A stretch of 64,000 bases of DNA from an uncultured Gammaproteobacteria bacterium (lineage in GTDB: Bacteria; Pseudomonadota; Gammaproteobacteria; GCA-002705445; GCA-002716945), in NCBI GenBank assembly GCA_902559355.1, contig CACEHM010000002.1:62001-126000 (forward strand). Reading direction: 5' to 3'. The notes under the pieces are model-generated. The model was not told the origin of the DNA and did no database searches. It was given only the letters and a program-made list of their open reading frames with translations. Position numbers and translations under genes: made by a program. Positions 45,246 through 56,902 of this stretch are shown piece after piece. The first letter of the stretch is position 1. Every line of letters starts with the position of its first letter.

Positions 45246-47486
45246 ATGGATATTTATATTAATAACAATAAATATCAAGCATTAGATGATGAAACTATCA
45301 TACAAGTTGCTGACCGTCATGATATTCATATTCCAAGATTTTGCTATCATAAAAGATTAAGTATTGTAGCAAGTTGTAGAATGTGTCTTGTTGAAGTTGA
45401 GGGTGCTAAATATCCTCAACCTGCATGCTCTACAATTGTAAGAGATGGTATGAAAGTTAACACTGTGGGCTCAGTTACAGAAGATGCTCAAAAAAGTACT
45501 ATGGAGTTCTTGTTAATTAATCATCCACTAGATTGTCCTGTTTGTGATCAAGCTGGCGAATGTGAACTTCAAGATATCTCCTTAGATCATGGAGATTATA
45601 AATCAAATTATAAAGAGATAAAACGTACTGTAATAGATAAAGATATTGGCAATCTTGTTACAACTGAAATGACCCGGTGTATTCATTGTAGTCGATGTGT
45701 ACGTTTTGGAGAGGAAGTTGCAGGCATAAAGGAACTTGGTATGACAGGTAGAGGCGAGGAGACGAAGATTGAAACATTTGTAAATCAAAGTCTGACTTCT
45801 GAACTATCTGGAAATGTTATTGACCTTTGCCCTGTAGGAGCATTAAATAACAACCTGTATAAGTACAGTGCTAGAACATGGGACTTGAAGCAAATTAGTT
45901 CTATTTCTTCAAATGATTGTTTAGGTTCAAATATTTATTATCATACATATAAAAATGAAATTAAAAGAACTGTTCCAAAAGAAAATGAACAAATAAATTT
46001 ATCATGGTTAGCTGATAGCGACCGATTCGGGCATGAAGGAATTGAATCTGAAGAAAGAATACTTTCCCCATTTGTCAGAAGTGAGAATAAGCTTATTCAA
46101 TCTGATTTGGAAACACTTAATCAAGCTGTATCTCAAAAAATGCAAGAGTATACATCAAGCACAACAGCTGTGATGTCAGCACAATCATCATGCGAAGAGA
46201 TGTACTTATTTCAAAAAATTCTTAGAGAAAGTGGTATTCCTAACATTGATCATAGAAGTAAAGAGTGTGATTTTGGATATCAAGATTACTATCCTATTAT
46301 CCCATCATTCGATATAAAACTTAGTGAAATCGAATTTATGGAAAATATAATTCTTGTAAATGTTAACATTAGCAAAGAATTCCCCATACTATCCGTATAT
46401 TTAAGAAATGCAGTCAAACAAAACTCTACTAATATTATCTCTTTGTCAGCTTATGAATACTTGGAGAATTTTGATATCTCTCATTCAGAAACGTTAAGCC
46501 CAAAAGAGCTCGAAAAATATTTTACTACCACTTCAAATAATATTTTGTCAAATATTAACAAAGATAAAAAAAATCTAATAATCATGGGTCCATCAACAAC
46601 TTATTTGAAGAATTATACTAATATTACTAATAATATTAGTAGATATGCAAAATCAATAAATTCTAAATTATCTCTTTTAGGGGATCAATGTAATACATCA
46701 GGTGCTTGGGCAATGGGCGTTGTTCCTCATAGATTGCCGGGAGGTATTGAAATAGCAGAATTTAAGAACACAGCTTACCTTTCATCGTATCCTAAGAATG
46801 ACTTATTAATCATTTATAATCTTGAGCCTGAATATGATTTCTCTAATGACACAGAAATTATAGATAGATTAAAAAATTCTAAATTCAATGTATTCTTTTC
46901 TTCTTATATGACAGATTCTATTAATAAGTATGCAGATGTTGTTTATCCGCTAGCTGTTCAACAAGAATCTCATGGCTCTTACATAAATACAAACAAACAA
47001 CTTCAAGTATTTAATCAAGTTATATCTCCAAGAGGACAATCCAAGAATGGATTAGAGATACTATTAGGACTTTCAAAAAGACTTGGAATTAACATTGATG
47101 ATGAGCAAATCTCTAAAGATATAAATGAAATTTTATCTAAAATGAATATTAAAAGTAATTACATTCTTATTGATACTATAGAGATGACAAACGAAAAGAA
47201 TACCCTAGAAAAAATAATTATCAGAAGCTCAAACTCAAATAACCCAACATTGAGAAGATGTAAATCTTTACTAACCACACATGATAATGATGATTTCATG
47301 AGCATCCCCAATAGTATGAAAATCAATAGTGAGTCAAAAATTACAATTAATGAATCAGAAAATAGTTTTAAAATTAAAGCAAATATTAAAGTTCATGATA
47401 AACCTGATAATACTATTTTGGTAAAAATGAATGGAAGATATGCACAGAAAATTGGTTCTTACAATACTAGTGTAGACCTATCATAA
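45246..47486 (+). CDS. nuoG: NADH-quinone oxidoreductase subunit G
   Basis: The 75-kDa-type subunit of 746 residues with several Fe-S clusters. N-terminal ferredoxin-like ligands are in [20 protein letters not shown], the N5/N4 ligands in [17 protein letters not shown] and [10 protein letters not shown], and CPVGAL closes the cluster domain. The rest is a degenerate molybdopterin-oxidoreductase domain. It begins directly after the nuoF stop and overlaps nuoH by one base. Confidence 0.95.
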   Translation: MDIYINNNKYQALDDETIIQVADRHDIHIPRFCYHKRLSIVASCRMCLVEVEGAKYPQPACSTIVRDGMKVNTVGSVTEDAQKSTMEFLLINHPLDCPVCDQAGECELQDISLDHGDYKSNYKEIKRTVIDKDIGNLVTTEMTRCIHCSRCVRFGEEVAGIKELGMTGRGEETKIETFVNQSLTSELSGNVIDLCPVGALNNNLYKYSARTWDLKQISSISSNDCLGSNIYYHTYKNEIKRTVPKENEQINLSWLADSDRFGHEGIESEERILSPFVRSENKLIQSDLETLNQAVSQKMQEYTSSTTAVMSAQSSCEEMYLFQKILRESGIPNIDHRSKECDFGYQDYYPIIPSFDIKLSEIEFMENIILVNVNISKEFPILSVYLRNAVKQNSTNIISLSAYEYLENFDISHSETLSPKELEKYFTTTSNNILSNINKDKKNLIIMGPSTTYLKNYTNITNNISRYAKSINSKLSLLGDQCNTSGAWAMGVVPHRLPGGIEIAEFKNTAYLSSYPKNDLLIIYNLEPEYDFSNDTEIIDRLKNSKFNVFFSSYMTDSINKYADVVYPLAVQQESHGSYINTNKQLQVFNQVISPRGQSKNGLEILLGLSKRLGINIDDEQISKDINEILSKMNIKSNYILIDTIEMTNEKNTLEKIIIRSSNSNNPTLRRCKSLLTTHDNDDFMSIPNSMKINSESKITINESENSFKIKANIKVHDKPDNTILVKMNGRYAQKIGSYNTSVDLS

Positions 47487-48499
47487 TGGAAGCAATATTT
47501 TATATCATAAAGACCTTGATATCTATTTTAGTGGTCATTGTACCTTTATTTTTAATAGTTGCATATGTTACTTACTCGGAAAGAAAAATAATTGGATTCA
47601 TGCAATCAAGAATGGGTCCAATGAGAGTGGGCCCCTCTGGTCTACTGCAACCTATCGCAGATGTTCTCAAGCTAGTATCAAAAGAAATAATAATTCCTAC
47701 TAATGCTAACAAAGGCATTTTCCTAACTGCTCCTATGCTTATGCTTATTCCATCTTTATTAGTCTGGTCTGTAATTCCGCTTTCAGAATACTTTATTATT
47801 TCTAATATTAATGCTGGGTTATTATTCATTTTAGCACTAACATCATTAAGTGTTTACGGTGTGATATTAGCTGGATGGGCTTCTAACTCCAAATATGCGT
47901 TCCTAGGTTCTATGAGATCAGCAGCACAAATAATCGCCTATGAGATTGCAATGGGTTTTGCCTTAGTTGGAGTGTTGATGCTTTCTGGAAGTCTAAACTT
48001 GCAAAACATTATTTACGCTCAATCTGGAAGCCTATTTAATTGGTATTGGCTGCCTTTATTCCCATTATTCTTAATATACTTTATTGCTGGAGTTGCAGAA
48101 ACTAATAGAGCACCATTTGATGTATCTGAAGGTGAGTCTGAGATTGTTGCTGGTTTTCATGTGGAATACTCAGGGATGGCATTTGCTATGTTCTTTTTAG
48201 CCGAATACATGAACTTAATATTAATAAGCATATTATGCAGCATTATGTTTTTTGGAGGGTGGTTATCGCCATTTCAGGGAACTGTAATAGATTCATATTT
48301 ATCTTTTATTCCTGGATTCATTTGGCTTTCTATTAAAACGCTTATATTTATTTTCGTATTTCTCTGGCTCAGAGCTACTCTTCCAAGATACAGGTATGAT
48401 CAAATCATGAGACTGGGATGGAAAGTATTTCTCCCAATTACTTTTTTTTGGCTTACCATTATTGGTATTTTAATATATCTTGATTACTTACCACTATAA
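47486..48499 (+). CDS. nuoH: NADH-quinone oxidoreductase subunit H
   Basis: Eight-helix membrane subunit at the junction of the arms, 337 residues. Diagnostic parts: [35 protein letters not shown], and [27 protein letters not shown] (acidic quinone-channel loop). Followed by nuoI after two bases. Confidence 0.96.
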   Translation: MEAIFYIIKTLISILVVIVPLFLIVAYVTYSERKIIGFMQSRMGPMRVGPSGLLQPIADVLKLVSKEIIIPTNANKGIFLTAPMLMLIPSLLVWSVIPLSEYFIISNINAGLLFILALTSLSVYGVILAGWASNSKYAFLGSMRSAAQIIAYEIAMGFALVGVLMLSGSLNLQNIIYAQSGSLFNWYWLPLFPLFLIYFIAGVAETNRAPFDVSEGESEIVAGFHVEYSGMAFAMFFLAEYMNLILISILCSIMFFGGWLSPFQGTVIDSYLSFIPGFIWLSIKTLIFIFVFLWLRATLPRYRYDQIMRLGWKVFLPITFFWLTIIGILIYLDYLPL

Positions 48500-48501
48500 T
48501 T

Positions 48502-48987
48502 ATGAACAGTATAATCAAATTCATTAAAAGTTTATTTTTCCTTGAGATTTTTAAAGGACTAAGTATTACAGGTAAAAAACTTTATAAGAAACCTATCACT
48601 ATTCAGTATCCTGAAGAAAAAACACCACAATCAACTAGATTTCGTGGTCTCCATGCACTAAGAAAATATCCAAATGGAGAAGAGAGATGTATTGGTTGTA
48701 AACTTTGTGAAGCTGTTTGTCCTGCACTTGCGATAACAATTGATACAGAAGAGAGGGCTGATGATAAAACAAGAAGAACAACTAAGTACGATATAGATCT
48801 CTTTAAATGTATATACTGCGGTTTCTGTGAAGAGGCATGCCCTGTTGATGCAATTATTGAGACAAGCATTTTTGAGTACCATTTTGAAAATAGAAACGAT
48901 GGAATTATGAATAAAATAGATCTTTTAAAAATTGGTGACTTATATGAACAACAAGAGTTAAAAGACAGAAGTGCAAATGACTTATGA
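48502..48987 (+). CDS. nuoI: NADH-quinone oxidoreductase subunit I
   Basis: A 161-residue 8Fe ferredoxin-type subunit (clusters N6a and N6b). The two motifs are [13 protein letters not shown] and [13 protein letters not shown]. The N-terminal amphipathic part and [16 protein letters not shown] are typical. Overlaps nuoJ by four bases. Confidence 0.96.
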   Translation: MNSIIKFIKSLFFLEIFKGLSITGKKLYKKPITIQYPEEKTPQSTRFRGLHALRKYPNGEERCIGCKLCEAVCPALAITIDTEERADDKTRRTTKYDIDLFKCIYCGFCEEACPVDAIIETSIFEYHFENRNDGIMNKIDLLKIGDLYEQQELKDRSANDL

Positions 48988-49580
48988 ATATTGAATTAGT
49001 AACTTTTTTTATATTTAGCACATTACTTATATTTACTTGTTTTAAAGTTATAACATCATCAAATCCTGTTCTATCAGCGATTAATTTAGTCTTTTCATTT
49101 TTTTTATCTGCAGTTCTATGGTTGCTTCTTGGAGCTGAATTCTTATCAATCATTCTAATTCTCGTATATGTAGGTGCTGTAATGGTCCTTTTCCTTTTTG
49201 TAGTAATGATGCTAGATATAAATATTGCAAAAAAAACAGCAGCATATATAAAATATCTTCCTTTAGGGATAGCAGTTTTTATAGCCTTCAACATACTCAT
49301 AATTTATTTTTTCATTAACACATTTGAGAATATTGACTACAATGCAGTTAAAAATATAGAAATTATAAGTGATAGCAATACTCAAAACTTGGGTTATCTT
49401 TTATTTACAAAATATATTATTGAGTTTGAGATTGCTGGACTAATACTATTACTCGGAATCATCTCAGCGATTGTACTTACTTATAGGAAAAATCCGAAAA
49501 ATAAATATCAGAATCCTACTAAACAGATTTCAGCTTCCAAAAAAGATAGACTAAAGATAATAACGGATCTCAAAGAATAA
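48984..49580 (+). CDS. nuoJ: NADH-quinone oxidoreductase subunit J
   Basis: Membrane subunit of 198 residues with five helices; the third holds the family signature [23 protein letters not shown] with the pi-bulge region (YVGAVMVL). The hydrophilic C terminus ([15 protein letters not shown]) is cytoplasmic. One base separates it from nuoK. Confidence 0.94.
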   Translation: MNIELVTFFIFSTLLIFTCFKVITSSNPVLSAINLVFSFFLSAVLWLLLGAEFLSIILILVYVGAVMVLFLFVVMMLDINIAKKTAAYIKYLPLGIAVFIAFNILIIYFFINTFENIDYNAVKNIEIISDSNTQNLGYLLFTKYIIEFEIAGLILLLGIISAIVLTYRKNPKNKYQNPTKQISASKKDRLKIITDLKE

Positions 49581-49581
49581 T

Positions 49582-49887
49582 ATGATTCCAATAAGTTATT
49601 ATTTGATATTAAGTACAATTATATTCACTATATCAATAGCTGGTATATTTCTTAACAGAAAAAATATTCTTGTTTTATTAATGTCCCTAGAATTAATGTT
49701 TTTATCAGTTAATTTTAATCTAATTACATTAGGCAATTACCTGGGGGATCTTACTGGACAAGTTTTTGTATTTTTTGTATTGACTGTCGTTGCAGCTGAG
49801 TCTGCAATTGGTCTAGCTTTATTGATTGTATTATTTAGGAGTAAAAAATCTATTGATGTAGATGATTTGTCGGAGCTAAAAGGTTGA
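49582..49887 (+). CDS. nuoK: NADH-quinone oxidoreductase subunit K
   Basis: Three-helix MrpC-like subunit of 101 residues. The second helix has the conserved Glu in [16 protein letters not shown] and the third the Glu in [14 protein letters not shown], both part of the hydrophilic axis for proton transfer. The stop overlaps the TTG start of nuoL (TTGA). Confidence 0.95.
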   Translation: MIPISYYLILSTIIFTISIAGIFLNRKNILVLLMSLELMFLSVNFNLITLGNYLGDLTGQVFVFFVLTVVAAESAIGLALLIVLFRSKKSIDVDDLSELKG

Positions 49888-51806
49888 TAAATATTGCTTT
49901 GTTACTTTTACTTACTCCACTCATAGGGACTCTAATCCTTTTGTACTTGCAAAACTCATCAAAAAAACTAACTATTATTATTTCAAATTTATCTATATTA
50001 TTTTCTTTCTTGCTTTCTGTGTACTTACTAATTCTTTATATATCATCCAATGCTTCTACTTTATCTAAAGATGTATTAGTCTTCGCTGATGTAAAGATAT
50101 ATTCCTTAGCATTTGGACTTTATATTGATTCATTGTCCCTAGTAATGTGTACTGTAGTCACCTCAGTCTCCTTTCTTGTTCACTATTATTCTATTTCTTA
50201 TATGAAAGATGAAAAATCATTTAATAGATTTTTTATCTACACAAACTTTTTTACATTCTCAATGCTTCTAATAGTTTTATCAAATAACTTTTTTCAACTA
50301 TTTATAGGATGGGAGCTTGTAGGGTTATCTTCTTATCTATTAATTGGTTTTTGGACTAAGAAAGATTCAGCCATTAAAGCAAACTACAAAGCATTTCTGG
50401 TTAATAGAGTGGGTGATATAGGATTAATCCTAGGGTTATGTTTGATATTTATTTCATATAATACAACTAACTATAATGAAGTATTTCAACTAAAAGATAC
50501 TATAAATAATACAAACATAAACATTTTTGGATATACATTTAATACTCTAAGTTTTATTTGCTTTTTGCTATTTATAGGCGCAATGGCTAAATCTGCACAA
50601 GTGCCGCTTCATTTTTGGCTTCCAGATTCTATGGAGGGCCCAACGCCAATATCTGCCCTTATTCATGCTGCTACTATGGTAACCGCAGGTATTTATATGG
50701 TCGCAAGGCTATCACCTCTTTATGTTTTAGCAGAAGATGTTTCATTGTTTATATTGTACGTTGGTTCGATTACTGCATTTTTCCTTGGAATAGTTGCATT
50801 AGTGCAAAATGATATTAAAAGAATTATTGCATATTCAACTATCTCACAGTTAGGCTATATGACTGCTGCACTAGGTGCATCATTATATTCATTAGCTATT
50901 TTTCATTTAATCACTCATGCTTTCTTCAAAGCACTATTATTTCTGTGCGCTGGTTCAATAATTATAAAATGTCATCATGAGCAAGATATCAGGAAAATTG
51001 GAGGTTTGAGAAGGTTTATGCCTATTACGTATATGGCATTTTTATATGCCTCACTATCTTTAATTGGATTTCCTCTCACATCAGGTTTTTATTCCAAAGA
51101 GACAATTATTGATGCGGTGGGATATTATGGTCACACAATTCCATATATAATGCTTTTATTATCGATATTTACCACCACACTATATACAGCAAAAATATTC
51201 TCTAAGGTCTTTTTTGGTGAATGTACTTTACATTTAGATAATGAATTAAAAAATAAAGAAAATGATAGTGAAATGTTAATGCCGCTTGTGGTATTAACCA
51301 TACCTTCAGTATTTTTAGGTATATTTATTTATGACTCTTTAATGTTGGGGACATTATTTGGAACTTCGTTAGCAGCACAAGAACTTGTGGAATCATTCTA
51401 TAATGATTATGTTATTAATTCTCTAAATTTTTTTCTACACTCTTTTTTGACTATTAATTTTTTAATATTATTATCAGCTATAATCTTCGGATATTTTTAT
51501 TACTATAAAAAATCTTTTGTGATAAAGACACCTTCTTTTATCAAAAATATCTTAACAGAAGAATATGGTTTTAACATTTTTTCATCTAAATATATTCCTG
51601 AACTTCAAAACTTTATAACTAAATATTTATGGAGACGTGTTGATATATCAGCTATTGATAATGGATTTGTTAATAATACATCATATTTGCTTAATAAAAT
51701 TTCATATAAGGTTCGCAAAGTACATACAGGTTTCATATATCATTACTCACTAACCATAATTTCTGCTTTAATATTATTACTATTAATCATTGGGTATAAG
51801 AACTAA
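49884..51806 (+). CDS. nuoL: NADH-quinone oxidoreductase subunit L
   Basis: Antiporter-like proton-pumping subunit of 640 residues. It starts with TTG at 49884 inside the nuoK stop. The core has [16 protein letters not shown] with the key Glu, [31 protein letters not shown] with the key Lys, and [19 protein letters not shown] long C-terminal amphipathic helix and final membrane helix end the protein. Confidence 0.95.
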   Translation: MINIALLLLLTPLIGTLILLYLQNSSKKLTIIISNLSILFSFLLSVYLLILYISSNASTLSKDVLVFADVKIYSLAFGLYIDSLSLVMCTVVTSVSFLVHYYSISYMKDEKSFNRFFIYTNFFTFSMLLIVLSNNFFQLFIGWELVGLSSYLLIGFWTKKDSAIKANYKAFLVNRVGDIGLILGLCLIFISYNTTNYNEVFQLKDTINNTNINIFGYTFNTLSFICFLLFIGAMAKSAQVPLHFWLPDSMEGPTPISALIHAATMVTAGIYMVARLSPLYVLAEDVSLFILYVGSITAFFLGIVALVQNDIKRIIAYSTISQLGYMTAALGASLYSLAIFHLITHAFFKALLFLCAGSIIIKCHHEQDIRKIGGLRRFMPITYMAFLYASLSLIGFPLTSGFYSKETIIDAVGYYGHTIPYIMLLLSIFTTTLYTAKIFSKVFFGECTLHLDNELKNKENDSEMLMPLVVLTIPSVFLGIFIYDSLMLGTLFGTSLAAQELVESFYNDYVINSLNFFLHSFLTINFLILLSAIIFGYFYYYKKSFVIKTPSFIKNILTEEYGFNIFSSKYIPELQNFITKYLWRRVDISAIDNGFVNNTSYLLNKISYKVRKVHTGFIYHYSLTIISALILLLLIIGYKN

Positions 51807-53309
51807 ATGTTTGATTATCCTATTCTTAGCTTGTTAATATGGATACCTATACTTATAGGACTATTGCTAATTTTATCAAAAAATATTAGTGACAATATAT
51901 CTCAACTCATAACATTGCTAACATCGTTTTTAATACTGGTTGTTTCATTAAATTTAACTCAAGCTTATGATCATACAACAAGTCAACTTCAATTTATTGA
52001 GCGTATCGAATGGATATCTGGCCTTAATATATTTTATTATCTTGCAGTTGATGGGATATCTGTTTCACTTATATTACTAACAGCTTTTATAAACTTTTTA
52101 ATTGCGATTTATGCGTCCTCAGAAAACTATGTGAAAAAGTCTTCTTTTTTAGGTTACTTTTTAATTTTAGAAGGGCTTCTAATAGGAACCTTTTCAGCAT
52201 TTGATAGCATTCTTTTTTATATATTTTTTGAAAGTTTATTAATTCCATTATTTCTAATTATAGGTATATGGGGTGGAGCTAACAGAAAATATGCTACTTT
52301 GAAATTCTTTCTTTATACATTATTTGGTTCTGTTTTAATGTTAATTTCTATAATTTATTTAGCAAAAATATCTGGATCATTTGCAATTCAGGATTTTTAT
52401 TCTGTTAATCTGTCATTTCAAGAAGAGATATTGATACTCTTAGCATTTCTAATAGGATTTGGAATTAAAATACCAATGTGGCCTGTTCATACATGGCTGC
52501 CAGATGCACATGTAGAAGCCCCAACAAGTGGATCAGTTATTTTGGCTTCAGTTCTTCTTAAAGTTGGTGGATATGGAATGATTAGATTTATGTTGCCTGT
52601 AACAACAGACGCTGGAATTTATTTAAGTGAGTATATGATTTATTTATCTCTAATAGCTATCATCTATATTAGTTTTGTAGCTTATGCTCAAGAAGACATG
52701 AAAAAACTAATTGCATATTCTTCTGTAGCGCATATGGGTTTTGTTACACTAGGTATCTTCCTGGTTTTTAATCTACTTGACAGTAATACATCTGCTGCAA
52801 TAATTGGCCTAGAGGGTGCTATGGTTCAGATGATATCTCATGGATTAATATCTGCGGCATTATTTTTTTGTATAGGAATAATATACAAGCATTCCAAATC
52901 GAGACTTCTTAAAGATAATTATGGCGTTTCTAAATTCATGCCAATTTTCTCTTTTATGATGATTTTTTTTCTTATGGCAAACTCTGGCTTACCAGGGACT
53001 TCGGGTTTTGTTGGGGAATTTCTTGTAATTACTTCATCTTTAGGCTCAAGCTTTTTATTCGGTTTTCTTGCAGCGACATCACTACTTCTATCAGCATCAT
53101 ATTCACTTAAAATGGGTAAAACTGTTTTATTTGGAGATAACCTTAAAAACACACAAGGATATATAGAATGTAGTTTTAATGAGAAAATTGTTCTAACAAT
53201 TCTAATTATATTCATTTTATATCTTGGTATTATCCCAGATTACTTATTTAAAATTATTGACCAATCTGTTATTGGAATTATTGAGTCGTTATCAGCAGGT
53301 AAAATATAA
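51807..53309 (+). CDS. nuoM: NADH-quinone oxidoreductase subunit M
   Basis: Second antiporter-like subunit, 500 residues. The key Glu lies in LFYIFFESLLIPLFLIIGIWG, the pump Lys in GFGIKIPMWPVHTWLPDAHVEAPTSGSVILAS, and the broken-helix His in HMGFVTLGI and MISHGLISAALFFCIG. Directly follows nuoL and overlaps nuoN by one base. Confidence 0.95.
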   Translation: MFDYPILSLLIWIPILIGLLLILSKNISDNISQLITLLTSFLILVVSLNLTQAYDHTTSQLQFIERIEWISGLNIFYYLAVDGISVSLILLTAFINFLIAIYASSENYVKKSSFLGYFLILEGLLIGTFSAFDSILFYIFFESLLIPLFLIIGIWGGANRKYATLKFFLYTLFGSVLMLISIIYLAKISGSFAIQDFYSVNLSFQEEILILLAFLIGFGIKIPMWPVHTWLPDAHVEAPTSGSVILASVLLKVGGYGMIRFMLPVTTDAGIYLSEYMIYLSLIAIIYISFVAYAQEDMKKLIAYSSVAHMGFVTLGIFLVFNLLDSNTSAAIIGLEGAMVQMISHGLISAALFFCIGIIYKHSKSRLLKDNYGVSKFMPIFSFMMIFFLMANSGLPGTSGFVGEFLVITSSLGSSFLFGFLAATSLLLSASYSLKMGKTVLFGDNLKNTQGYIECSFNEKIVLTILIIFILYLGIIPDYLFKIIDQSVIGIIESLSAGKI

Positions 53310-54739
53310 TGTTGAATATTTTATTCATACCCGAAATAATACTTTCAATCGGAGTGATGATAATCATTCTATTTGACTTATTTTTTCAAAAACAGAAAGG
53401 ACTCTCATTCACTTTAGTACAGTTTCTATTATTAATAGCTGCCTATTACTCTCTGGATAATAAGTTTTCACCTAGTTATAGCGCATATACACTTAATGAA
53501 TTTACAAACGTTTTTAAATTCATTCTTTTAGTTGGCTCTCTTACGATATTTCACTATACATATAAGCATCTTAAATTTCTAAAAATTCTTAAAATCGAAT
53601 ACTTCACGATTTCGTTACTAGGCCTTATTGGAACTATGATTATGATTTCAGCAAATAGTTTACTAATGTTGTATCTTGGTATTGAATTATTATCACTATC
53701 TTTATACGCACTCATTGGTTTCAATAAAAAATCATCTTTATCATCTGAAGCTGCAATTAAATATTATGTTCTGGGAGCAATGTCATCCGGCATACTATTG
53801 TTTGGTATTTCATTAATTTACGGCTTCACAGGTTCTATAGTCTATGATGATATAGCATCTCAATTGATTAGTATCGATATGAATTCAGTCGATTACATAG
53901 CTATTGTTTTTGGAATCATTTTTATAACTGCCAGCCTATGTTTTAAGTTTGGTGCAGCCCCATTTCATATGTGGGTTCCTGATATATATCAAGGTTCTTT
54001 AATAAGTACTACAATATTATTGAGCACTCTTCCAAAGATTGCAGTTTTTATTGTTTTTCTTAAATTGTATTTCATACCATTTATTCTTCTCAGAGAAGTA
54101 TGGTCAGATATATTAATTTTTGTCGGAATGCTCTCTATAGTAATAGGGAGTCTGTTTGCTTTAACTCAAGAAAATATAAAAAGACTTCTAGCATATTCTG
54201 CTATATCTAATATAGGATTTATCATATTATCACTTGGCCTTATCTCGGTCGACGGCATTCATGCATCACTCTACTATACTGTGGTGTATAGTCTAACAGC
54301 ACTTGCGTCATTTGGTATTATTACTCATATTACCTCCAACAGTAACGGCATTGAAAAGATAACCGATCTAGCAGGACTATCAAAGACACATCCATACTTT
54401 GCTTTTTTAATTTTAATTACTATGCTGTCCTCAGCAGGCATTCCACCTTTAGTTGGATTTCATGCAAAGTTAATGGTAATTAAGGCGTTAGTAAGTAGTT
54501 CATATATTATACTTTCAATCATTGTTGTCATAATGACTGTTGTATCAGCTTATTACTATTTAAAAGTTATTAAAACGATTTATTTTGATAACAGAGAGGA
54601 TTTAATCTCAACTTTCTCTAATAGTGATATAATTTTATCGATAAACGTTTTATCACTTATAGCTTTAGGAATTTTTCCTTATCTATTATTCAATTTAACT
54701 AGTTACCTTATGAGAATATTTTCTGTAATTTCTATTTAA
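53309..54739 (+). CDS. nuoN: NADH-quinone oxidoreductase subunit N
   Basis: Third antiporter-like subunit, 476 residues. Motifs: LLMLYLGIELLSLSLYALIGF with the key Glu, FKFGAAPFHMWVPDIYQGS with the pump Lys, and LLAYSAISNIGFI. Its stop codon immediately precedes the candidate promoter of tRNA-fMet. Confidence 0.95.
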   Translation: MLNILFIPEIILSIGVMIIILFDLFFQKQKGLSFTLVQFLLLIAAYYSLDNKFSPSYSAYTLNEFTNVFKFILLVGSLTIFHYTYKHLKFLKILKIEYFTISLLGLIGTMIMISANSLLMLYLGIELLSLSLYALIGFNKKSSLSSEAAIKYYVLGAMSSGILLFGISLIYGFTGSIVYDDIASQLISIDMNSVDYIAIVFGIIFITASLCFKFGAAPFHMWVPDIYQGSLISTTILLSTLPKIAVFIVFLKLYFIPFILLREVWSDILIFVGMLSIVIGSLFALTQENIKRLLAYSAISNIGFIILSLGLISVDGIHASLYYTVVYSLTALASFGIITHITSNSNGIEKITDLAGLSKTHPYFAFLILITMLSSAGIPPLVGFHAKLMVIKALVSSSYIILSIIVVIMTVVSAYYYLKVIKTIYFDNREDLISTFSNSDIILSINVLSLIALGIFPYLLFNLTSYLMRIFSVISI

Positions 54740-54740
54740 C

Positions 54741-54767
54741 TTGAAAATAATTTCCATAAATTATAGA
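54741..54767 (+). promoter_or_regulatory. Candidate sigma-70 promoter of the fMet-tRNA and rimP operon
   Basis: TTGAAA (54741-54746) and TATAGA (54762-54767) with a 15-base spacer, shorter than the 17-base optimum, end 11 bases before the tRNA. Location directly after nuoN and before a strongly expressed RNA supports it; strength and exact start are not known. Confidence 0.45.
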
Positions 54768-54778
54768 CTTCATACCAG

Positions 54779-54855
<77 letters not shown>

Positions 54856-54911
54856 TAAAATAATCAAATTCTCTTTCGCATTACATCTATTTTGATATAC
54901 AATACAAACAC

Positions 54912-54944
54912 GGCTCCTATTGGGGCCATTTTAATGCTTGTTTT
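54912..54944 (+). promoter_or_regulatory. rimP leader hairpin with T-rich tail
   Basis: GGCTCC-TATT-GGGGCC (54912-54927) makes a six-pair stem with one G-U, followed by the T-rich stretch up to the rimP ATG. It resembles an intrinsic terminator placed just before the rimP gene, where enteric bacteria also have a structured leader. It may attenuate the operon or mask rimP initiation. Confidence 0.55.
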
Positions 54945-55400
54945 ATGAATGAAGTTGAAGAAAACATAATGAATAAATTGAATGAATTGCTTCCAAATGA
55001 TTTGAAAGCTATAAATGTGAATATATTTGGTAATAGCGATTCTAGAAGTATTCAAATAATGATTGAGTCTGATTCTGGTGTATCCATTGATCATTGCTCA
55101 AAGGTAACAAAGCTAGCTAAAAATATAATCACATTAGAAAAATATATTGACGATAACTATAGCATTGAAGTCTCTTCACCTGGCATAAATAGACCGCTTT
55201 ATAACATGGGTGATTTTATCAAATACCAGGGAGAAAAAGTATTTATAGAATTAAAAAAAAATATTAATAATCAGAAAAGATTCAAGGGATATTATGAGGT
55301 GATTGACGATATAATTTGTATCAATTATAAAAAAGAAAAAATATCAATAACATTCGATGCTATAAAAAAAGCTAATTTAGTTAGGGAGATAAAAATATGA
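54945..55400 (+). CDS. rimP: Ribosome maturation factor RimP
   Basis: A 151-residue factor for 30S subunit maturation. The conserved core is VSIDHCSKVTKLAKNII and YSIEVSSPGINRPLYN; the C-terminal SH3-like domain ends KANLVREI. It starts at the ATG 17 bases after the leader hairpin and overlaps nusA by four bases. Confidence 0.94.
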   Translation: MNEVEENIMNKLNELLPNDLKAINVNIFGNSDSRSIQIMIESDSGVSIDHCSKVTKLAKNIITLEKYIDDNYSIEVSSPGINRPLYNMGDFIKYQGEKVFIELKKNINNQKRFKGYYEVIDDIICINYKKEKISITFDAIKKANLVREIKI

Positions 55401-56902
55401 ATAAAGAGATACTTCTAATAATTGACACAGTCTCTAATGAAAAAAATGTTGATCGAGAAATTATTATTGATGCAATGGAGCATGCATTAGCATCTGCTGT
55501 AAAGAAAAAATATAAACTTGATAATAAAACTCAAGATGAAATTGACGTGGATGTTAGCATCAATCAAGATGATGGTTCATACACGACTATGAGAAAATGG
55601 GAAGTTGTAAATGAAATGTTAGTAGACGATGAGTATGAAAAGAAAATGCTTATTGAGTTTGCTAAAGAAAAAAATTCTGATATCAATGTTGGTGAATATA
55701 TAACTGAAGAAATTGAATCAGTAGAGTTTGGTAGGATTGTGGCTCAAACAGCAAAACAAAACATAGTTGCTAGTCTGAAGGCAGCAGAGAGAAACAGAAT
55801 AGTAGATCTTTATGCACCCAGAATAGGAGAACTATTATTTGGTATAGTAAGAAGAGTTGACAAAAATAATGTATTTCTTGACCTGAACTCCAATGAAGGT
55901 AGCAGCCTTTCTGATGAAGCTATGATTCTGAAAGAAAATCTTATACCTAGAGAAAATATTAAACCAGGCGACAGAATTAGGGGTTATTTGAAGGATGTAC
56001 AATCAGAGTTAAGAGGTCCTCAATTATATATTTCTAGAAAATGCTCAGAGTTTTTAATCGAGCTTTTCAGATTAGAAGTTCCAGAAGTAGGTCAAGGTAT
56101 TATTGAGATATTAGGAGCTTCAAGAGACCCAGGACTGAGAGCTAAAATAGCAGTTAAATCAAATGATCCAAAACTTGATGCAATTGGAGCATGTGTTGGT
56201 ATGAGGGGATCTAGAGTACAGTCAGTATCTAATGAACTTGCTGGAGAAAGAATAGACATCATCCCATGGGATGAAGATCCAGCAAAATTTGTTATTAATG
56301 CTATGTCTCCTGCTGAGGTCTTATCAATAGTAGTTGATGAAACGAGTAAGACTATGGATATAGCTGTTGCAGAAGAGCAGTTATCACAGGCTATTGGGCG
56401 AGGGGGTCAAAATGTCAGATTAGCAAGCGAGCTAACAGGCTGGAATCTTAATGTTATGAGTAAGGATGATGCTGATGACAAAAATACTAAAGAAGAAGAG
56501 GAAACGGCAACTAAATTTCAAAATGAACTTAATGTTGACAACGATGTTGCAAAAATACTTGCTGAAGAAGGTTTTACTTCTATTGAAGAGATAGCATTAT
56601 GTGAAATTGAAGAACTTGAAAATATAAATGGTTTTGATACAGATCTTGTAAATGAACTTAGAAAAAGAGCTAATGATGAATATGATAAGAAACAAAAAGA
56701 AATAGAGGATAAGTCGTCGTTGAAAAACTTATCTGATCTTACAGATGATCATATAATATTACTTAAAAACAATGATATATTAACTATTAGTGATGTGGCA
56801 GATTTATCAATTGATGAATTGCTTGATTATATTGAGTTATCGAATGAAACTGCCGGAAAGGTTATAATGCAGGCTCGTGAGAGTTGGTCTGAAGAGGAAT
56901 AA
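55397..56902 (+). CDS. nusA: Transcription termination/antitermination factor NusA
   Basis: A 501-residue RNA-polymerase-binding factor. Order: N-terminal polymerase-binding domain (1-130), S1 domain (about 135-200), KH1/KH2 (GACVGMRGSRVQSVSNELAGERIDII and the SQAIGRGGQNVRLASELTG motif), then two C-terminal helix-hairpin-helix acidic repeats (about 370-495) as in gammaproteobacteria. Overlaps infB by one base. Confidence 0.95.
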   Translation: MNKEILLIIDTVSNEKNVDREIIIDAMEHALASAVKKKYKLDNKTQDEIDVDVSINQDDGSYTTMRKWEVVNEMLVDDEYEKKMLIEFAKEKNSDINVGEYITEEIESVEFGRIVAQTAKQNIVASLKAAERNRIVDLYAPRIGELLFGIVRRVDKNNVFLDLNSNEGSSLSDEAMILKENLIPRENIKPGDRIRGYLKDVQSELRGPQLYISRKCSEFLIELFRLEVPEVGQGIIEILGASRDPGLRAKIAVKSNDPKLDAIGACVGMRGSRVQSVSNELAGERIDIIPWDEDPAKFVINAMSPAEVLSIVVDETSKTMDIAVAEEQLSQAIGRGGQNVRLASELTGWNLNVMSKDDADDKNTKEEEETATKFQNELNVDNDVAKILAEEGFTSIEEIALCEIEELENINGFDTDLVNELRKRANDEYDKKQKEIEDKSSLKNLSDLTDDHIILLKNNDILTISDVADLSIDELLDYIELSNETAGKVIMQARESWSEEE